This document shows positions 18,490 to 27,216 of a DNA stretch of 64,000 nt, piece by piece. Source of the stretch: Chryseobacterium sp. MEBOG06 (lineage in GTDB: Bacteria > Bacteroidota > Bacteroidia > Flavobacteriales > Weeksellaceae); the NCBI RefSeq assembly GCF_021869765.1, contig NZ_CP084580.1, positions 3,906,001 to 3,970,000 of the forward strand, in the 5' to 3' direction. The translations under genes and the position numbers were made by a program. Numbering within the stretch: the stretch's first letter is position 1; each line of letters starts with the position of its first letter. A model generated the notes under the pieces. It was not told where the DNA came from. It saw nothing but the letters and a program-made list of their open reading frames with translations, and searched no databases.

Positions 18490-18807
18490 CTAATCTACTG
18501 ATTCTACATCATCTTCATCCTCGTCTTCGTCTTCATATTGCTCAAGGTAGTAAGTAAAACTAAAGTCTTCTACTTCTTCTTCAGCGTCTTCCAGTGTAGT
18601 CAGCAGATCTTCAAAAATCTCCAGCTGATCTACAGTCATGTTTACGAATTCAAGGTGGAGAGGCATTTCGAGTTCTCCGGTAATGGTATCCGAAAGCGCA
18701 TCAAGATTATCTCCAAAATAGTCAGGAAGCTGAATTTTTTCCTTTAATTGGGTGTAAAAATCTTCATAATCACCTATGTCTGTAAAATCTATATATACTG
18801 TCTTCAT
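18490..18807 (-). CDS. Barstar-family inhibitor
   Basis: 105 residues. The barstar signature is clear: an N-terminal strand MKTVYIDF, then DYFGDNLDALSDTITGEL, the region that inserts an aspartate/glutamate helix into the barnase active site. The C-terminus is a very acidic tail (EDEDEDEDD). Its start overlaps the end of the metalloprotease gene by four bases (ATGA type), so it is translated with it. It is the expected cytoplasmic inhibitor of the barnase-like RNase two genes upstream. Confidence 0.87.
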   Translation of the reverse strand: MKTVYIDFTDIGDYEDFYTQLKEKIQLPDYFGDNLDALSDTITGELEMPLHLEFVNMTVDQLEIFEDLLTTLEDAEEEVEDFSFTYYLEQYEDEDEDEDDVESVD

Positions 18808-19424
18808 ATTGAACTAAATTTCCAATTTTTATTGATTAAAAAAGTTTTGCATTTTTTGCAGAAGTCCGTTTCCACATTAGTTGGATTTTTACCTTCTGCA
18901 TTTCTCATAAAACACGTTTTTTCAGGGCAATGCCTCAACCCTTGTGTATGTCCCAGCTCATGAATGGCTACTTTATAGAACTGTTCATCTGAATTTTCTT
19001 TGCTCAGTCTAAAGTTTGAAGCCACACAGGCTTTTCCAGGTGTATATCCCAGTCCCATAATTCCAAAGTCTTTTATTTTACCTCTGGCTGCACTTATATC
19101 TTTAGAAGTTAAGCCAATTGTTACAAAACCTTCTTTAGTTTTATGGCTTAAAAACTTAATAATTGAATCTGCCCGATAACGGTTTCTTTCTTTATAATAA
19201 GTATTTTCCGGAAAATCTATCACTTCAAGAACCTTTACATTAGGATATACTTTTTTTATTCCGTTCGCTATCTTTATCACCTTCTCAGGTTTTAGGTCTT
19301 TAAATGGTTGTATAAGGATAGTTACAGCCGGCTTTTTTTCATGTTTTTTTACAGTATTTTTCTTTTCTGAGCAAGAGAAGACCAGAAATAATACCAACAC
19401 ATAAAGAAGGCTGTGATTTTTCAA
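18804..19424 (-). CDS. Archaemetzincin-like zinc metalloprotease, lipoprotein
   Basis: 206 residues with a lipoprotein signal (VFSC, Cys18). Residues 155-165 are HELGHTQGLRH, immediately followed by C-x4-C-x-Met and later CKKC. This is the archaemetzincin pattern HExxHxxGxxHC-x4-CxM-x17-CxxC, giving one catalytic zinc plus a structural Cys4 zinc. Length is close to the family's ~180-200 plus signal. It lies between a barnase-like RNase and a barstar-like inhibitor on one transcript, which is unusual. Substrate unknown. Confidence 0.87.
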   Translation of the reverse strand: MKNHSLLYVLVLFLVFSCSEKKNTVKKHEKKPAVTILIQPFKDLKPEKVIKIANGIKKVYPNVKVLEVIDFPENTYYKERNRYRADSIIKFLSHKTKEGFVTIGLTSKDISAARGKIKDFGIMGLGYTPGKACVASNFRLSKENSDEQFYKVAIHELGHTQGLRHCPEKTCFMRNAEGKNPTNVETDFCKKCKTFLINKNWKFSSI

Positions 19425-19462
19425 AATTAAAATTTACAATAATTTAAATACAAACTAAATTT

Positions 19463-19502
19463 GTCATGGCTTCGCCACTATCGCTTGTTGCAATGACAGT
19501 TT
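19463..19502. repeat. Imperfect inverted repeat in operon spacer
   Basis: TGTCATGGC and GCAATGACA arms enclose a GC-richer core with smaller GCGAT/CGCC pairings. It is the only GC-rich piece of an AT-rich spacer and resembles the short interspersed hairpins of flavobacterial intergenic regions. It could attenuate transcription between the RNase and the protease/barstar genes. Confidence 0.45.
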
Positions 19503-19516
19503 ATATTTTTCACCAT

Positions 19517-20035
19517 TTACTGTTTTTCAAAACTCTTATAATGGTTTTTGGTAAGGTACACGTCTCCATCGCTGGTATAGATGATTCGGTCTGCATTTCT
19601 TCCTCCGCAGTGATAATTGACATCTGCTTCAAAATATTTCCCGCCATCCGGCAGTCTTCCTTCCCTGTTGCCAAATTTATCTCCACCAATAGCTTTTCCG
19701 GGAATGGCATCGCAAAGATTTCCTTTTGAAGGATTCCATCCCTGACGTCTGGCTTCATTTTTTGTAATATAATAATCCGGCAACCTGTGATTCTGTTTTA
19801 TATAACTGATCACCGTTTTTTCTTCTGTCAGTTTTTCAATAGAATTCTGTGGAGCTGAGTTTCCGGTATCATACTGCTCTGCTGTTGAGGTACTGCTATA
19901 ATTTACAACTTCTGACTTTGCAGAGTTTGACTGATCTTTTTTGTCTGTAATAAAGTTTTTATAGATATACATCACAGACATCCCGAAAAGAAGCCCCAGA
20001 CATATAAAAAATACAGATCTTATTTTACCGTTCAT
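19517..20035 (-). CDS. Barnase-type guanyl-preferring ribonuclease, membrane-anchored or secreted
   Basis: 172 residues. One N-terminal hydrophobic segment (about 6-25) anchors or exports the protein; a Ser/Thr-rich linker follows. The C-terminal ~95 residues are a microbial RNase: LPDYYITKNEARRQGW, then FEADVNYHCGGRNADRIIY, SDGDVYLTKNHYKSF. All three barnase catalytic residues are present (Glu136, Arg150, His165; barnase Glu73, Arg87, His102). It is first gene of an operon with a metzincin and a barstar, 73 nt after nadE. Confidence 0.88.
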   Translation of the reverse strand: MNGKIRSVFFICLGLLFGMSVMYIYKNFITDKKDQSNSAKSEVVNYSSTSTAEQYDTGNSAPQNSIEKLTEEKTVISYIKQNHRLPDYYITKNEARRQGWNPSKGNLCDAIPGKAIGGDKFGNREGRLPDGGKYFEADVNYHCGGRNADRIIYTSDGDVYLTKNHYKSFEKQ

Positions 20036-20108
20036 AATAGTGTTATATTAATTTTACAATGCAGCAATGAAAGTACAAAACATTCGTAAACTGTTATATT
20101 CATATTAA

Positions 20109-20906
20109 TTATTCACTTCTCCATTCTTCAGGAATATCACAGATAGGAATAGGGTCCATTTTATGTTTTGCAGCCTTATGCATTCTGTCAAAGATCAGGA
20201 AAACTTCTTTATCTCTTCCTTCGTAATCTTCAGCAGTTTTGGTTCCATATTCTTTCTGAATTTTTTCCAGTTCCGGATAGGTAGCACCAATCTGTTGTTC
20301 ATCTGTTCGGTCCACATCCCAAAGTCCGTCCGTAGGGATTGCTTCCTGAATACTTTTTATAAGGTTCAAACTTTTTGCCAGGGCATAAACTTCTGTTTTG
20401 TAAAGATCAGCAATTGGAGAAACATCTACTCCGCCATCACCGTATTTGGTATAAAATCCAATACCGAAATCTTCCACTTTATTTCCTGTTCCACATACCA
20501 AAAGTCCATTTAGCTGTCCATAATAATAAAGGGTAAGCATTCTCAGACGTGATCTGGTATTGGCAAAAGCCAGTTTTTCATTAGGATACAGATCATCCTT
20601 TACATCAAACGTTTTGTAAAGTTCTTCAAAAGCGGGAGTAAGATCAACAGACATTACTTCTACATTCGGGAATCTTGATTTCAAATCATCCATATGTTCC
20701 TTTGCGCGGTCTACCTGATCGGCTTTTTGACGGATTGGCATTTCGATCAGTAAAGTTTTCAGCCCGGTCATTGCTGCTAAAGTAGAAACCACACCGGAAT
20801 CTACCCCACCAGAAACCCCTAATACATATCCGTTCACTCTGGCTTTTGTAGCATAATCTTTTAACCAGCTTACAATATGATCTATCACTTTTTGTGTCTG
20901 CATCAT
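20109..20906 (-). CDS. nadE: NH3-dependent NAD+ synthetase
   Basis: 265 residues, the short ammonia-dependent form without a glutaminase domain. The ATP-pyrophosphatase loop SGGVDS is at 32-37; later motifs are LLVCGTGNKVEDFGIGFYTKYGDGGVDVSPI and PTDGLWDVDRTDEQQIG. It amidates nicotinate adenine dinucleotide to NAD+. I take the first of two tandem ATGs. It is followed on the same strand by the barnase operon and preceded by the broken GNAT gene. Confidence 0.92.
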   Translation of the reverse strand: MMQTQKVIDHIVSWLKDYATKARVNGYVLGVSGGVDSGVVSTLAAMTGLKTLLIEMPIRQKADQVDRAKEHMDDLKSRFPNVEVMSVDLTPAFEELYKTFDVKDDLYPNEKLAFANTRSRLRMLTLYYYGQLNGLLVCGTGNKVEDFGIGFYTKYGDGGVDVSPIADLYKTEVYALAKSLNLIKSIQEAIPTDGLWDVDRTDEQQIGATYPELEKIQKEYGTKTAEDYEGRDKEVFLIFDRMHKAAKHKMDPIPICDIPEEWRSE

Positions 20907-20915
20907 CTATATTTT

Positions 20916-21449
20916 TTAGTCTATTCCAAATTCTTTAGGGTATTTTACCATCCCTTTTTTATTTTTTAATCCGTCATTTACCATCTCTATAGCCATTCCA
21001 TTTTCTTCGGGAATTTCAAACGGAAAAGAAATCCCAAAATTACTGGTTTTTTCGTAACCAAACCTAGGATAATATTTTTCATGTCCGATAAGGATGACTG
21101 ATTGATATCATAATGCCCTAGCAATACGATGACCTTCACGAATAGGCAGTCCACCAATTCCCTGATTCTGAAATTCAGGTTTTACCGAAACAGGAGCTAA
21201 TGCCAGAGATTCAAAGGATTCCTTATCATTTACAATTTTTATTTTTGTAAACAGGATATGCCCTGCAATGCTGCCGTTTTCATCTTCAGCAACCAAAGAG
21301 AGCTCCGGAATAAAAGCATCAGATTTTCTTAGCTTTTCAACAAGAAACTGTTCCTGATGATCACTATGTTCCATCTCTCTGAATGCCCCTTCTGTCAATT
21401 CAAAGACCTCTTTGTGGTCTTTTTCTTCTTCCTGTCTTATTGTTATCAT
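20916..21449 (-). pseudogene. GNAT acetyltransferase with one in-frame stop
   Basis: An ATG at 21449 opens a GNAT protein (MITIRQEEEKDHKEVFELTE ... VKPEFQNQGIG) that meets TGA at 21108-21110 after ...HRIARAL. The same frame continues without another stop as YQSVILIGHEKYYPRFGYEK and ends PKEFGID at 20916, giving a full 177-residue family protein. Relatives commonly read LGYQSV at this point, so the TGA most simply derives from GGA. The acetyl-CoA binding Q-x-x-G-x-G segment lies before the stop and the substrate half after it. Likely a recent nonsense mutation or a base-call error. Confidence 0.8.
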
Positions 21450-21977
21450 TTACTTTGCATATTTTTCACGCTTCAGTTCATACCAGAAGCAGATTCCATC
21501 CGGTTCTTTAAATTCGCTTGTTTTTTCAAATCCTAACTTTCTTAAAATATGATTGGAAGCATCATGTTCAGAATGTGCATAAGCATAAATGGCATCTGCA
21601 CCCAATTCTTTAAAACCATAATCAAGGGAGGCAATTCCTGATTCTACGGCATATCCTTTGCCCCAGGCTTCAGGTAAGAAGCGGTATGCCAGTTCCAAAA
21701 CATTTTGATAGCCATTAACTTCTTTAGTTAATAATTTTAATCCGCTCCATCCCACTACCACTGCTGTCTCTTTTTCTACAACAGCCAGTCTTCCTACTCC
21801 ATTTTCTTCGTACTGCTTCTGAATCATCCTGATGACTTTTTTTGACTCATTACTATCCGTCAATGGAGGAACTCCAATATATTTCATCACTTCAGGATCA
21901 GAATCCATCATAAACATACGCTCAAAATCAGCATCTTCCAGCTTTCTCAAAATAAGTCTTTTAGTTTCTATTTTCAT
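21450..21977 (-). CDS. GNAT family N-acetyltransferase (RimJ/RimL type)
   Basis: 175 residues from the ATG at 21977 (MKIETKRLILRKL, the standard start of this family); an upstream ATG at 22004 would overlap the LRR gene and adds no homology. Motifs: LELAYRFLPEAWGKGYAVES (acetyl-CoA site) and NHILRKLGFEK. It acetylates an N-terminal or small-molecule amine; substrate unknown. Its stop directly abuts the start of the broken GNAT gene, so the two form a pair. Confidence 0.84.
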   Translation of the reverse strand: MKIETKRLILRKLEDADFERMFMMDSDPEVMKYIGVPPLTDSNESKKVIRMIQKQYEENGVGRLAVVEKETAVVVGWSGLKLLTKEVNGYQNVLELAYRFLPEAWGKGYAVESGIASLDYGFKELGADAIYAYAHSEHDASNHILRKLGFEKTSEFKEPDGICFWYELKREKYAK

Positions 21978-21987
21978 AGGATTAGTT

Positions 21988-22626
21988 TTATTGTCTGGTA
22001 ACAAAAATAGTAATATCGGTTTTTGTACCTTTTTTTACATCCGTTTCCTTCATTTTATTTCCGGTTACATTCAAAGTTTGCAAGCTTTGACTGCCAGAAA
22101 CATCTATTTTCTGAAGCTTGTTATGTTCTACGTTCAGCTTTCTTAAATTTTTAAGTGAAGTAACATCAATTGTTTTTAATTGATTTAAAGATAATGTTAA
22201 TTGCTCAATTTTTGGTGTCCCTTTCAGTGAAATCCCCTCCAAAAGGTTATTATCAAGATATAATGAGGTAAGGCTTTTCAGATTTTCGGCTTTGAATGAA
22301 GATATTGTGCATCCTGTACAGGAAAATAATTCCAGCTTGTCAAAATTATTCAGTGTAATTTCAGGAATAGCATTATCATCTATAATGACCATTTTTATAT
22401 TCTTAAAAAAATGCAGATCATCAATGGATCTAATCCCTTTCTGAACCAAGAACAAGTTGAAAACCCTCTCTGCTTCCAGTATTTCGAGTGTTCCATTCTT
22501 GTTTTCGTCAAAGTTTTCCAGTACTGCTTTTTCAAAATTTTTGTCTTTAAATTCAAGTTTTTGTCCATGGAAAAAAGGAAGTCCCAAAATAAAGCTGAGG
22601 GCTGTAAATATTTTAATTTTCATCAT
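21988..22626 (-). CDS. Secreted leucine-rich repeat protein
   Basis: 212 residues. Signal peptide (FILGLPFFHG, cleavage near GQ), then an EF-hand-like loop DENKNGTLEILEAE, then about six irregular leucine-rich repeats (LTSLYLDNNLLEGI, IEQLTLSLNQLKTI, LRKLNVEHNKLQKI, LQTLNVTGNKMKE). LRR proteins of this type are periplasmic or surface proteins in flavobacteria; binding partner unknown. Divergent from gldB. Confidence 0.78.
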   Translation of the reverse strand: MMKIKIFTALSFILGLPFFHGQKLEFKDKNFEKAVLENFDENKNGTLEILEAERVFNLFLVQKGIRSIDDLHFFKNIKMVIIDDNAIPEITLNNFDKLELFSCTGCTISSFKAENLKSLTSLYLDNNLLEGISLKGTPKIEQLTLSLNQLKTIDVTSLKNLRKLNVEHNKLQKIDVSGSQSLQTLNVTGNKMKETDVKKGTKTDITIFVTRQ

Positions 22627-22645
22627 GAATTGTTTATTTAATCCT

Positions 22646-22653
22646 TATTTTTG
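22646..22653 (+). promoter_or_regulatory. Candidate -7 element for gldB
   Basis: TATTTTTG fits TAnnTTTG and would start transcription about 20 nt before the gldB ATG. A TTG lies 13 nt upstream, closer than the usual 17-20 nt, so support is partial. Confidence 0.35.
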
Positions 22654-22678
22654 TAAACTTAAATTCCATGTAAAAATA

Positions 22679-23662
22679 ATGAAGATTTTTAGATATATAG
22701 CGCTTTCTTCTATTTTAGCTGCCGGACTTAATTCCTGCAAAAAAGAGTCTCAAAACCAATGGAAAGTAGAGGTAAAAGATACTGCCGGAAAGATTGAGAT
22801 GACAGATATTTCCAAAGAATTCTACAATACCGGTGTTCCGTTGGATCAGTTTAAGGCAAAGTTCCCGTGGTTTCAGGGAAGTGTTTCTGATGCCGATTTT
22901 GGAAAGAGAAGAACAGATGCCGAAGAGGTAAAAATCTACAAGGAAGCTATTGGGAAAATAGATCAGGCAAAACTTCAGAAGGAGCTTCAAAATTTATTTT
23001 CGCATATTAAGTATTATTTCCCACAATTCAAAAGCCCTAAAGTATACCTGTTTTCATCTGCATTGCAAATGGTTCAGGATCCTATCTTTTATGATCAGAA
23101 AGGAAATCTTCTGTTCATTGATATTACCGGCTTTATGGGAGATGGAAATACGCACTATAAAGGACTTGAGCAGTATTTTCAAAAATCCATGAACCCTCAG
23201 AACATTGTTCCAAAGGTATCACAACTTTTCGCTGAAAATATTGTTACAGAATCTTCAGATCATCAGAAATTTATTGACCAGATCATTCTGAATGGAAAAG
23301 TAATGATTCTTCAGGATGCTTTTCTTCCGGATGTCCCGGATTACCTGAAAATGAACTATACCAAGAAGCAGTATGAATGGGCAACCAGTAATGAAGCCAA
23401 TATCTGGAACTATTTTGTGGAAAGCAATCTTATTTTCGGAGATGATCCGAGATTGGGTGAACGTTTTATCTCACCGGGTCCGTTCTCAAAATTTTATACT
23501 GAGATTGATAATGAATCTTCGCCACAAATCGGAATTTTTACAGGATGGCAGGTCTGTAAGTCCTATCTTAAGGAAAAACCTGAAACAAAACTTACTGATT
23601 TCCTGAAAATGGATGCTACAACCATTTTTAATCAGTCCGGTTATAAGCCGAAACTTAAATAA
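22679..23662 (+). CDS. gldB: Gliding motility lipoprotein GldB
   Basis: 327 residues from the ATG at 22679, which gives a lipoprotein signal with GLNSC (Cys20); the frame is open further upstream but that stretch overlaps the divergent gene. Family marks: PWFQGSVSDADFGKRRTDAEE, YYFPQFKSPKVYLFSSALQ, GNLLFIDITGFMGDGN and GDDPRLGERFISPGPFSKF. GldB is required for gliding in Flavobacterium and is linked to T9SS function. gldC follows by 34 nt. Confidence 0.9.
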   Translation: MKIFRYIALSSILAAGLNSCKKESQNQWKVEVKDTAGKIEMTDISKEFYNTGVPLDQFKAKFPWFQGSVSDADFGKRRTDAEEVKIYKEAIGKIDQAKLQKELQNLFSHIKYYFPQFKSPKVYLFSSALQMVQDPIFYDQKGNLLFIDITGFMGDGNTHYKGLEQYFQKSMNPQNIVPKVSQLFAENIVTESSDHQKFIDQIILNGKVMILQDAFLPDVPDYLKMNYTKKQYEWATSNEANIWNYFVESNLIFGDDPRLGERFISPGPFSKFYTEIDNESSPQIGIFTGWQVCKSYLKEKPETKLTDFLKMDATTIFNQSGYKPKLK

Positions 23663-23696
23663 TAGAAAATTTTAGAATTTAGAAAAAATAGAAAAA

Positions 23697-24020
23697 ATGA
23701 GAAAGACTCAGATTACGATAGATGTAGAGCTTGATGAAAACCATATCCCGGAAAGCATCACATGGAATGCTCAGGATGGAGGTATTGAAAAGGAGGAAAC
23801 TAAAGCAACAATGATCTCAGTATGGGACGAAAAAACAATGGAAGCTTTAAGAATTGACCTTTGGACGAAAGAAATGCCTGTAGATCAAATGAAGATGTTT
23901 ATCCACCAGATTTTAGTTTCTTTAGGAAATACTTACCAGAGAGCTACCGGAGAGGAGGATGTAGCACAGTGGCTGGAAGAAATTGCTGAGGAGTTTGCTG
24001 TAAAGTCTGCCATTAAGTAA
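23697..24020 (+). CDS. gldC: Gliding motility protein GldC
   Basis: 107 residues, the normal length. The N-terminal strand MRKTQITIDVELDENHIPE, then ITWNAQDGGIE and the C-terminal helix WLEEIAEEFAVKSA are characteristic. GldC is a small cytoplasmic or membrane-associated protein with an auxiliary role in gliding, normally encoded next to gldB as here. Confidence 0.92.
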   Translation: MRKTQITIDVELDENHIPESITWNAQDGGIEKEETKATMISVWDEKTMEALRIDLWTKEMPVDQMKMFIHQILVSLGNTYQRATGEEDVAQWLEEIAEEFAVKSAIK

Positions 24021-24158
24021 AAATACACAATATACAACGAGCTGCAGGCAGTAAGCGGTAAGCTTTTTGTATTCAGCTATAGAGCAAATTTTAATAAAAA
24101 CAATCAGCTTAAGCAATATATCCTATTGTTTAATGCTCAAAGCCTAAAGCAAAAAATT

Positions 24159-25298
24159 ATGAATTTTAATACAAAAGTAATTCACGGAGGGCAGCATCAT
24201 GAGTCTGCAACAGGTTCTGTAAATGTTCCTGTATTTTTAACTTCTACGTTTGCACAGAAAAGCCCGGGAGTACATTCCGGATATGAATATTCAAGAGCAG
24301 CCAACCCTACAAGACAGGCATTGGAAGATTCTTTAGCAAGTATTGAAAATGGAGCTAGAGGATTGGCTTTCGGTTCAGGTCTTGCAGCAATCGACTGTGT
24401 TTTGAAATTGTTAAACCCAGGTGATGAAGTAGTTGCAGTGGATGATCTTTATGGAGGCACCTATAGAATGTTTACCAGACTTTTTGAAAAATATCAGTTA
24501 AAGTTTACTTTCGTAAATTTTGATGATGTTTCTAAAATTGCAGATGTTATCACTGATAAAACAAAGCTTATCTGGGTAGAAACTCCTACCAATCCGTTGA
24601 TGAAGCTGGTAGACATCAAAGCAGTTGTAGAAATTGCTAAAGGAAAAGATATTTTAGTAGCGGTAGATAACACTTTTGCTACTCCTTATATTCAAAGACC
24701 CATTGATTTGGGTGCTGATATTGTAATGCACTCTGCTACCAAATATCTTGGTGGGCACTCTGATGTTATTGCAGGAGCACTTATTGCTAAAGATGCTGAA
24801 TTGGGAGAAAAACTTCACTTCATTCAGTTTGCCAGTGGTGGTATTTTAGGACCACACGATTCTTATCTTGTATTAAGAGGGATCAAAACACTAGCCTTAA
24901 GAATGCAGAGACATTCTGACAATGGTCTTGCGGTAGCAAAATATCTTGAGACTCACCCTGCTGTAGATAAGGTAATCTATCCAGGACTGGAATCTCATCC
25001 TCAATATGAGCTGGCAAAATCTCAGATGAGGGAGTCAGGAGGAATGGTTTCATTCACTTTCAAATCCGGAAAGAAAGAAGATGCAATCAAATTCCTAGAG
25101 AAGGTAAGGGTATTCACACTTGCTGAATCTTTAGGAGGGGTTGAATCTTTAGCTAATCACCCTGCATTAATGACTCACGCGTCTATTCCCGCTGAAAAAC
25201 GTGCTGAACTGGGAATCACGGATGACCTGGTTCGTTTAAGCGTAGGTATTGAAGATGCTGAGGATCTTATAGCAGATCTGGAAAAAGCTTTTTCTTAA
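24159..25298 (+). CDS. metB: Cystathionine gamma-synthase / gamma-lyase family PLP enzyme
   Basis: 379 residues from the ATG at 24159 (MNFNTKVIHGGQ). PLP-binding lysine is Lys195 in HSATKYLGGHSD; GYEYSRAANPTRQALE, FGSGLAAID and TLAESLGGVESL are standard. It acts in transsulfuration. Sequence alone does not separate the synthase (metB) from the lyase; the symbol is the usual annotation for this flavobacterial clade. Monocistronic, with a strong terminator. Confidence 0.85.
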   Translation: MNFNTKVIHGGQHHESATGSVNVPVFLTSTFAQKSPGVHSGYEYSRAANPTRQALEDSLASIENGARGLAFGSGLAAIDCVLKLLNPGDEVVAVDDLYGGTYRMFTRLFEKYQLKFTFVNFDDVSKIADVITDKTKLIWVETPTNPLMKLVDIKAVVEIAKGKDILVAVDNTFATPYIQRPIDLGADIVMHSATKYLGGHSDVIAGALIAKDAELGEKLHFIQFASGGILGPHDSYLVLRGIKTLALRMQRHSDNGLAVAKYLETHPAVDKVIYPGLESHPQYELAKSQMRESGGMVSFTFKSGKKEDAIKFLEKVRVFTLAESLGGVESLANHPALMTHASIPAEKRAELGITDDLVRLSVGIEDAEDLIADLEKAFS

Positions 25299-25312
25299 TA
25301 TACAATAAACTG

Positions 25313-25343
25313 AAATGAGAAGGATGAATCATCCTTCTCATTT
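25313..25343 (+). terminator. Terminator after metB
   Basis: Perfect 13-bp stem (AAATGAGAAGGAT / ATCCTTCTCATTT) with a 5-nt loop and a T-rich tail, 14 nt after the stop. Confidence 0.88.
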
Positions 25344-25360
25344 TATTATCACCACCCAAT

Positions 25361-25807
25361 ATGAAAAACACAAGAAAAGCAGTTATCTCAGATTTACCTC
25401 AACTGGCAGAACTATTTGATCAATACAGAGTCTTTTATCATAAAGAATCTGATATTTCTGCAGCTAAAAATTTTCTAAGAGAAAGACTTGACAATAAAGA
25501 CTCTGAAATTTTTGTATCAGAAGAAAACAGAATACTGACAGGTTTTGTACAATTATACCCCATATTCTCATCTACAAGAATGCAGCGCTACTGGCTGCTG
25601 AATGATCTATACGTTAATCCTAATCACAGAGGAAAAGGTTACTCAAAAAAACTTGTCGAGGAGTCTAAAGAATTATGCAGATTTTCAAAAGCCTGTGGAA
25701 TTTTACTGGAAACAGGGAAAGGTAACGACATTGGAAATCAGTTATACCCATCCTGCGGATTTAAACTTTACGACTCTGTCAATTTCTACGAGTGGAACAA
25801 TTCATAA
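25361..25807 (+). CDS. GNAT family N-acetyltransferase
   Basis: 148 residues. LLNDLYVNPNHRGKGYSKKL is the acetyl-CoA binding strand-loop, followed by CGILLETGKGNDIGNQLYPSCGFKL. Substrate unknown. It starts 18 nt after the metB terminator and 110 nt before a DinB-family gene. Confidence 0.84.
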   Translation: MKNTRKAVISDLPQLAELFDQYRVFYHKESDISAAKNFLRERLDNKDSEIFVSEENRILTGFVQLYPIFSSTRMQRYWLLNDLYVNPNHRGKGYSKKLVEESKELCRFSKACGILLETGKGNDIGNQLYPSCGFKLYDSVNFYEWNNS

Positions 25808-25918
25808 TATATATATATTGTATAATGTATTTATGATTACTGTTTATCTTGTACCTTGTAACTCGTATCTTAAGACCTCATATTACAAAACATTATTCAC
25901 AACTTATACTATAAAAAA

Positions 25919-26431
25919 ATGACAGATTTTCAAAAATATATTCAGAGATATTTAGACCTTATTCCTTCTGATAACTTGTTAGGAGAGTTAAAAAAATCAG
26001 CAGATAAAACCATAGGAATTTTTTCTAATCTTACAGAAGAACAATCTACATTTGCCTATGCGAAAGGAAAATGGACATTGAAAGGAGTACTGCTGCATCT
26101 ATCAGATACGGAAAGAGTATTTCAGTATAGAATATTAGCTTTTGCCAGAGGAGATCAAAATAATCTTCCCGGTTTTGATGAAAATGAATATGCTGAAAAA
26201 TCTTTTGCGGATAAAAGATCTTTAGAATCACTATTGGAAGAATACAAACTTGTAAGAAGATCGTCTCAAATCCTGCTGGAAACTCTTCAACCTTCTGCCT
26301 TACATAATACAGGTATGGCCAATGGCCACGAAATATCGGTAGAAACCATAGGAAAACTCATTGTAGGTCATAATTATCATCATCTTAATATCATTGAGGA
26401 AAGGTATTTATTGAAATTAGGATGGATGTAA
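25919..26431 (+). CDS. DinB family metal-dependent protein
   Basis: 170 residues, a four-helix DinB/DUF664-type fold. Candidate metal ligands are the histidines in LLHLSDTERVFQYR and in GHNYHHLNIIEERYL. These proteins often act as thiol-dependent S-transferases or have unknown roles; DNA-damage induction is not implied. The interval before it holds no gene. Confidence 0.84.
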   Translation: MTDFQKYIQRYLDLIPSDNLLGELKKSADKTIGIFSNLTEEQSTFAYAKGKWTLKGVLLHLSDTERVFQYRILAFARGDQNNLPGFDENEYAEKSFADKRSLESLLEEYKLVRRSSQILLETLQPSALHNTGMANGHEISVETIGKLIVGHNYHHLNIIEERYLLKLGWM

Positions 26432-26435
26432 AGTT

Positions 26436-26747
26436 TTGGCTAAAGCCAGAGGATTTTTTTCTTAGTTTTTAAATGGGCTAAAGCCCATTTCTGTTGAATT
26501 TGATAATGTATGGTATTATTATTAAGCATATAATATTTAACAGCTTATATCGATTTTAATAAATATGATATTACTATTTTAAGCATGAAAATTACATCCA
26601 TATCAAAATGTAGTTTAAATTATATTAAATTTCACAAGCATACCATAATTACTTTAATCAATTAACACATTCACAATAAAAACATCAATAGGAACGGGCT
26701 TTAGCCCGTTTTTCATATAAGCAAACCCTCCATTGGCTTCAGCCCAA
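26436..26747. repeat. REP-like palindromes upstream of RAYT relic
   Basis: This 330-nt gene-free stretch carries repeats with a GGCTAAAGCC core: TTGGCTAAAGCCA at 26436-26449, the 20-nt palindrome AAATGGGCTAAAGCCCATTT at 26471-26490, AACGGGCTTTAGCCCGTT at 26693-26710, and TTGGCTTCAGCCCAA at 26733-26747. The sequence between them is AT-rich and holds nothing else I can name. Such palindromes flank RAYT transposase genes and are their mobilised substrates. Confidence 0.75.
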
Positions 26748-26769
26748 ACATAATTTTAAAATATTATAT

Positions 26770-27216
26770 TTGATAAAAACAACGCAAATGTCATTTATTA
26801 AAATTTATATCCATCTTGTTTTTTCAACAAGAAACCGAACTCCAATTCTTAACACCTTCGATGTAAGAATAAAGGTCTGGAAACATATTAAAGAATACGC
26901 TACAGAGAAAGGAATCTTTTTAGATATGATTAATGGATATTCGGATCATTGCCACTGTTTAATTTCTCTTGGAGCCAATCAGAATATTGAAAAAACTGTA
27001 CAATTATTAAAAGGTGAATCTTCTTATTGAATTAATAAAAACCATCTCACAAAAGAAAAGTTTGCCTGGCAGGATGAGTATTTTGCAGTTTCAGTTTCTG
27101 AATCAATCGTAGACTCTGTAAGGAATTATATTAAAAATCAGGAAAAACATCATCAGAAAAAAAGTTATACCGATGAATATAAAGAGTTTATTGAAAAATA
27201 TCATTTTAAAATATAA
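26770..27216 (+). pseudogene. REP-associated tyrosine transposase (RAYT, IS200-like) with in-frame stop
   Basis: The frame encodes a Y1 transposase: HLVFSTRNRTPIL, the HUH motif as HCH in YSDHCHCLISLG, and LLKGESSY, then TGA at 27028-27030, then the same frame continues INKNHLTKEKFAWQDEYF, VRNYIKNQEKHH (with the catalytic Tyr) and stops at 27216. Relatives have Trp where the stop is, so TGG to TGA. The HUH and Tyr halves are now on separate pieces, so the enzyme should be inactive. REP-like palindromes lie on both sides. Confidence 0.82.

Noticed and set aside
20035..20109. nadE as part of the barnase system
   Set aside because: It is a normal housekeeping NAD synthetase; co-orientation with a 73-nt gap is likely chance or simple co-transcription.
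22457..22678. Longer gldB start
   Set aside because: Overlaps the divergent LRR gene and would bury the lipoprotein signal that begins at 22679.
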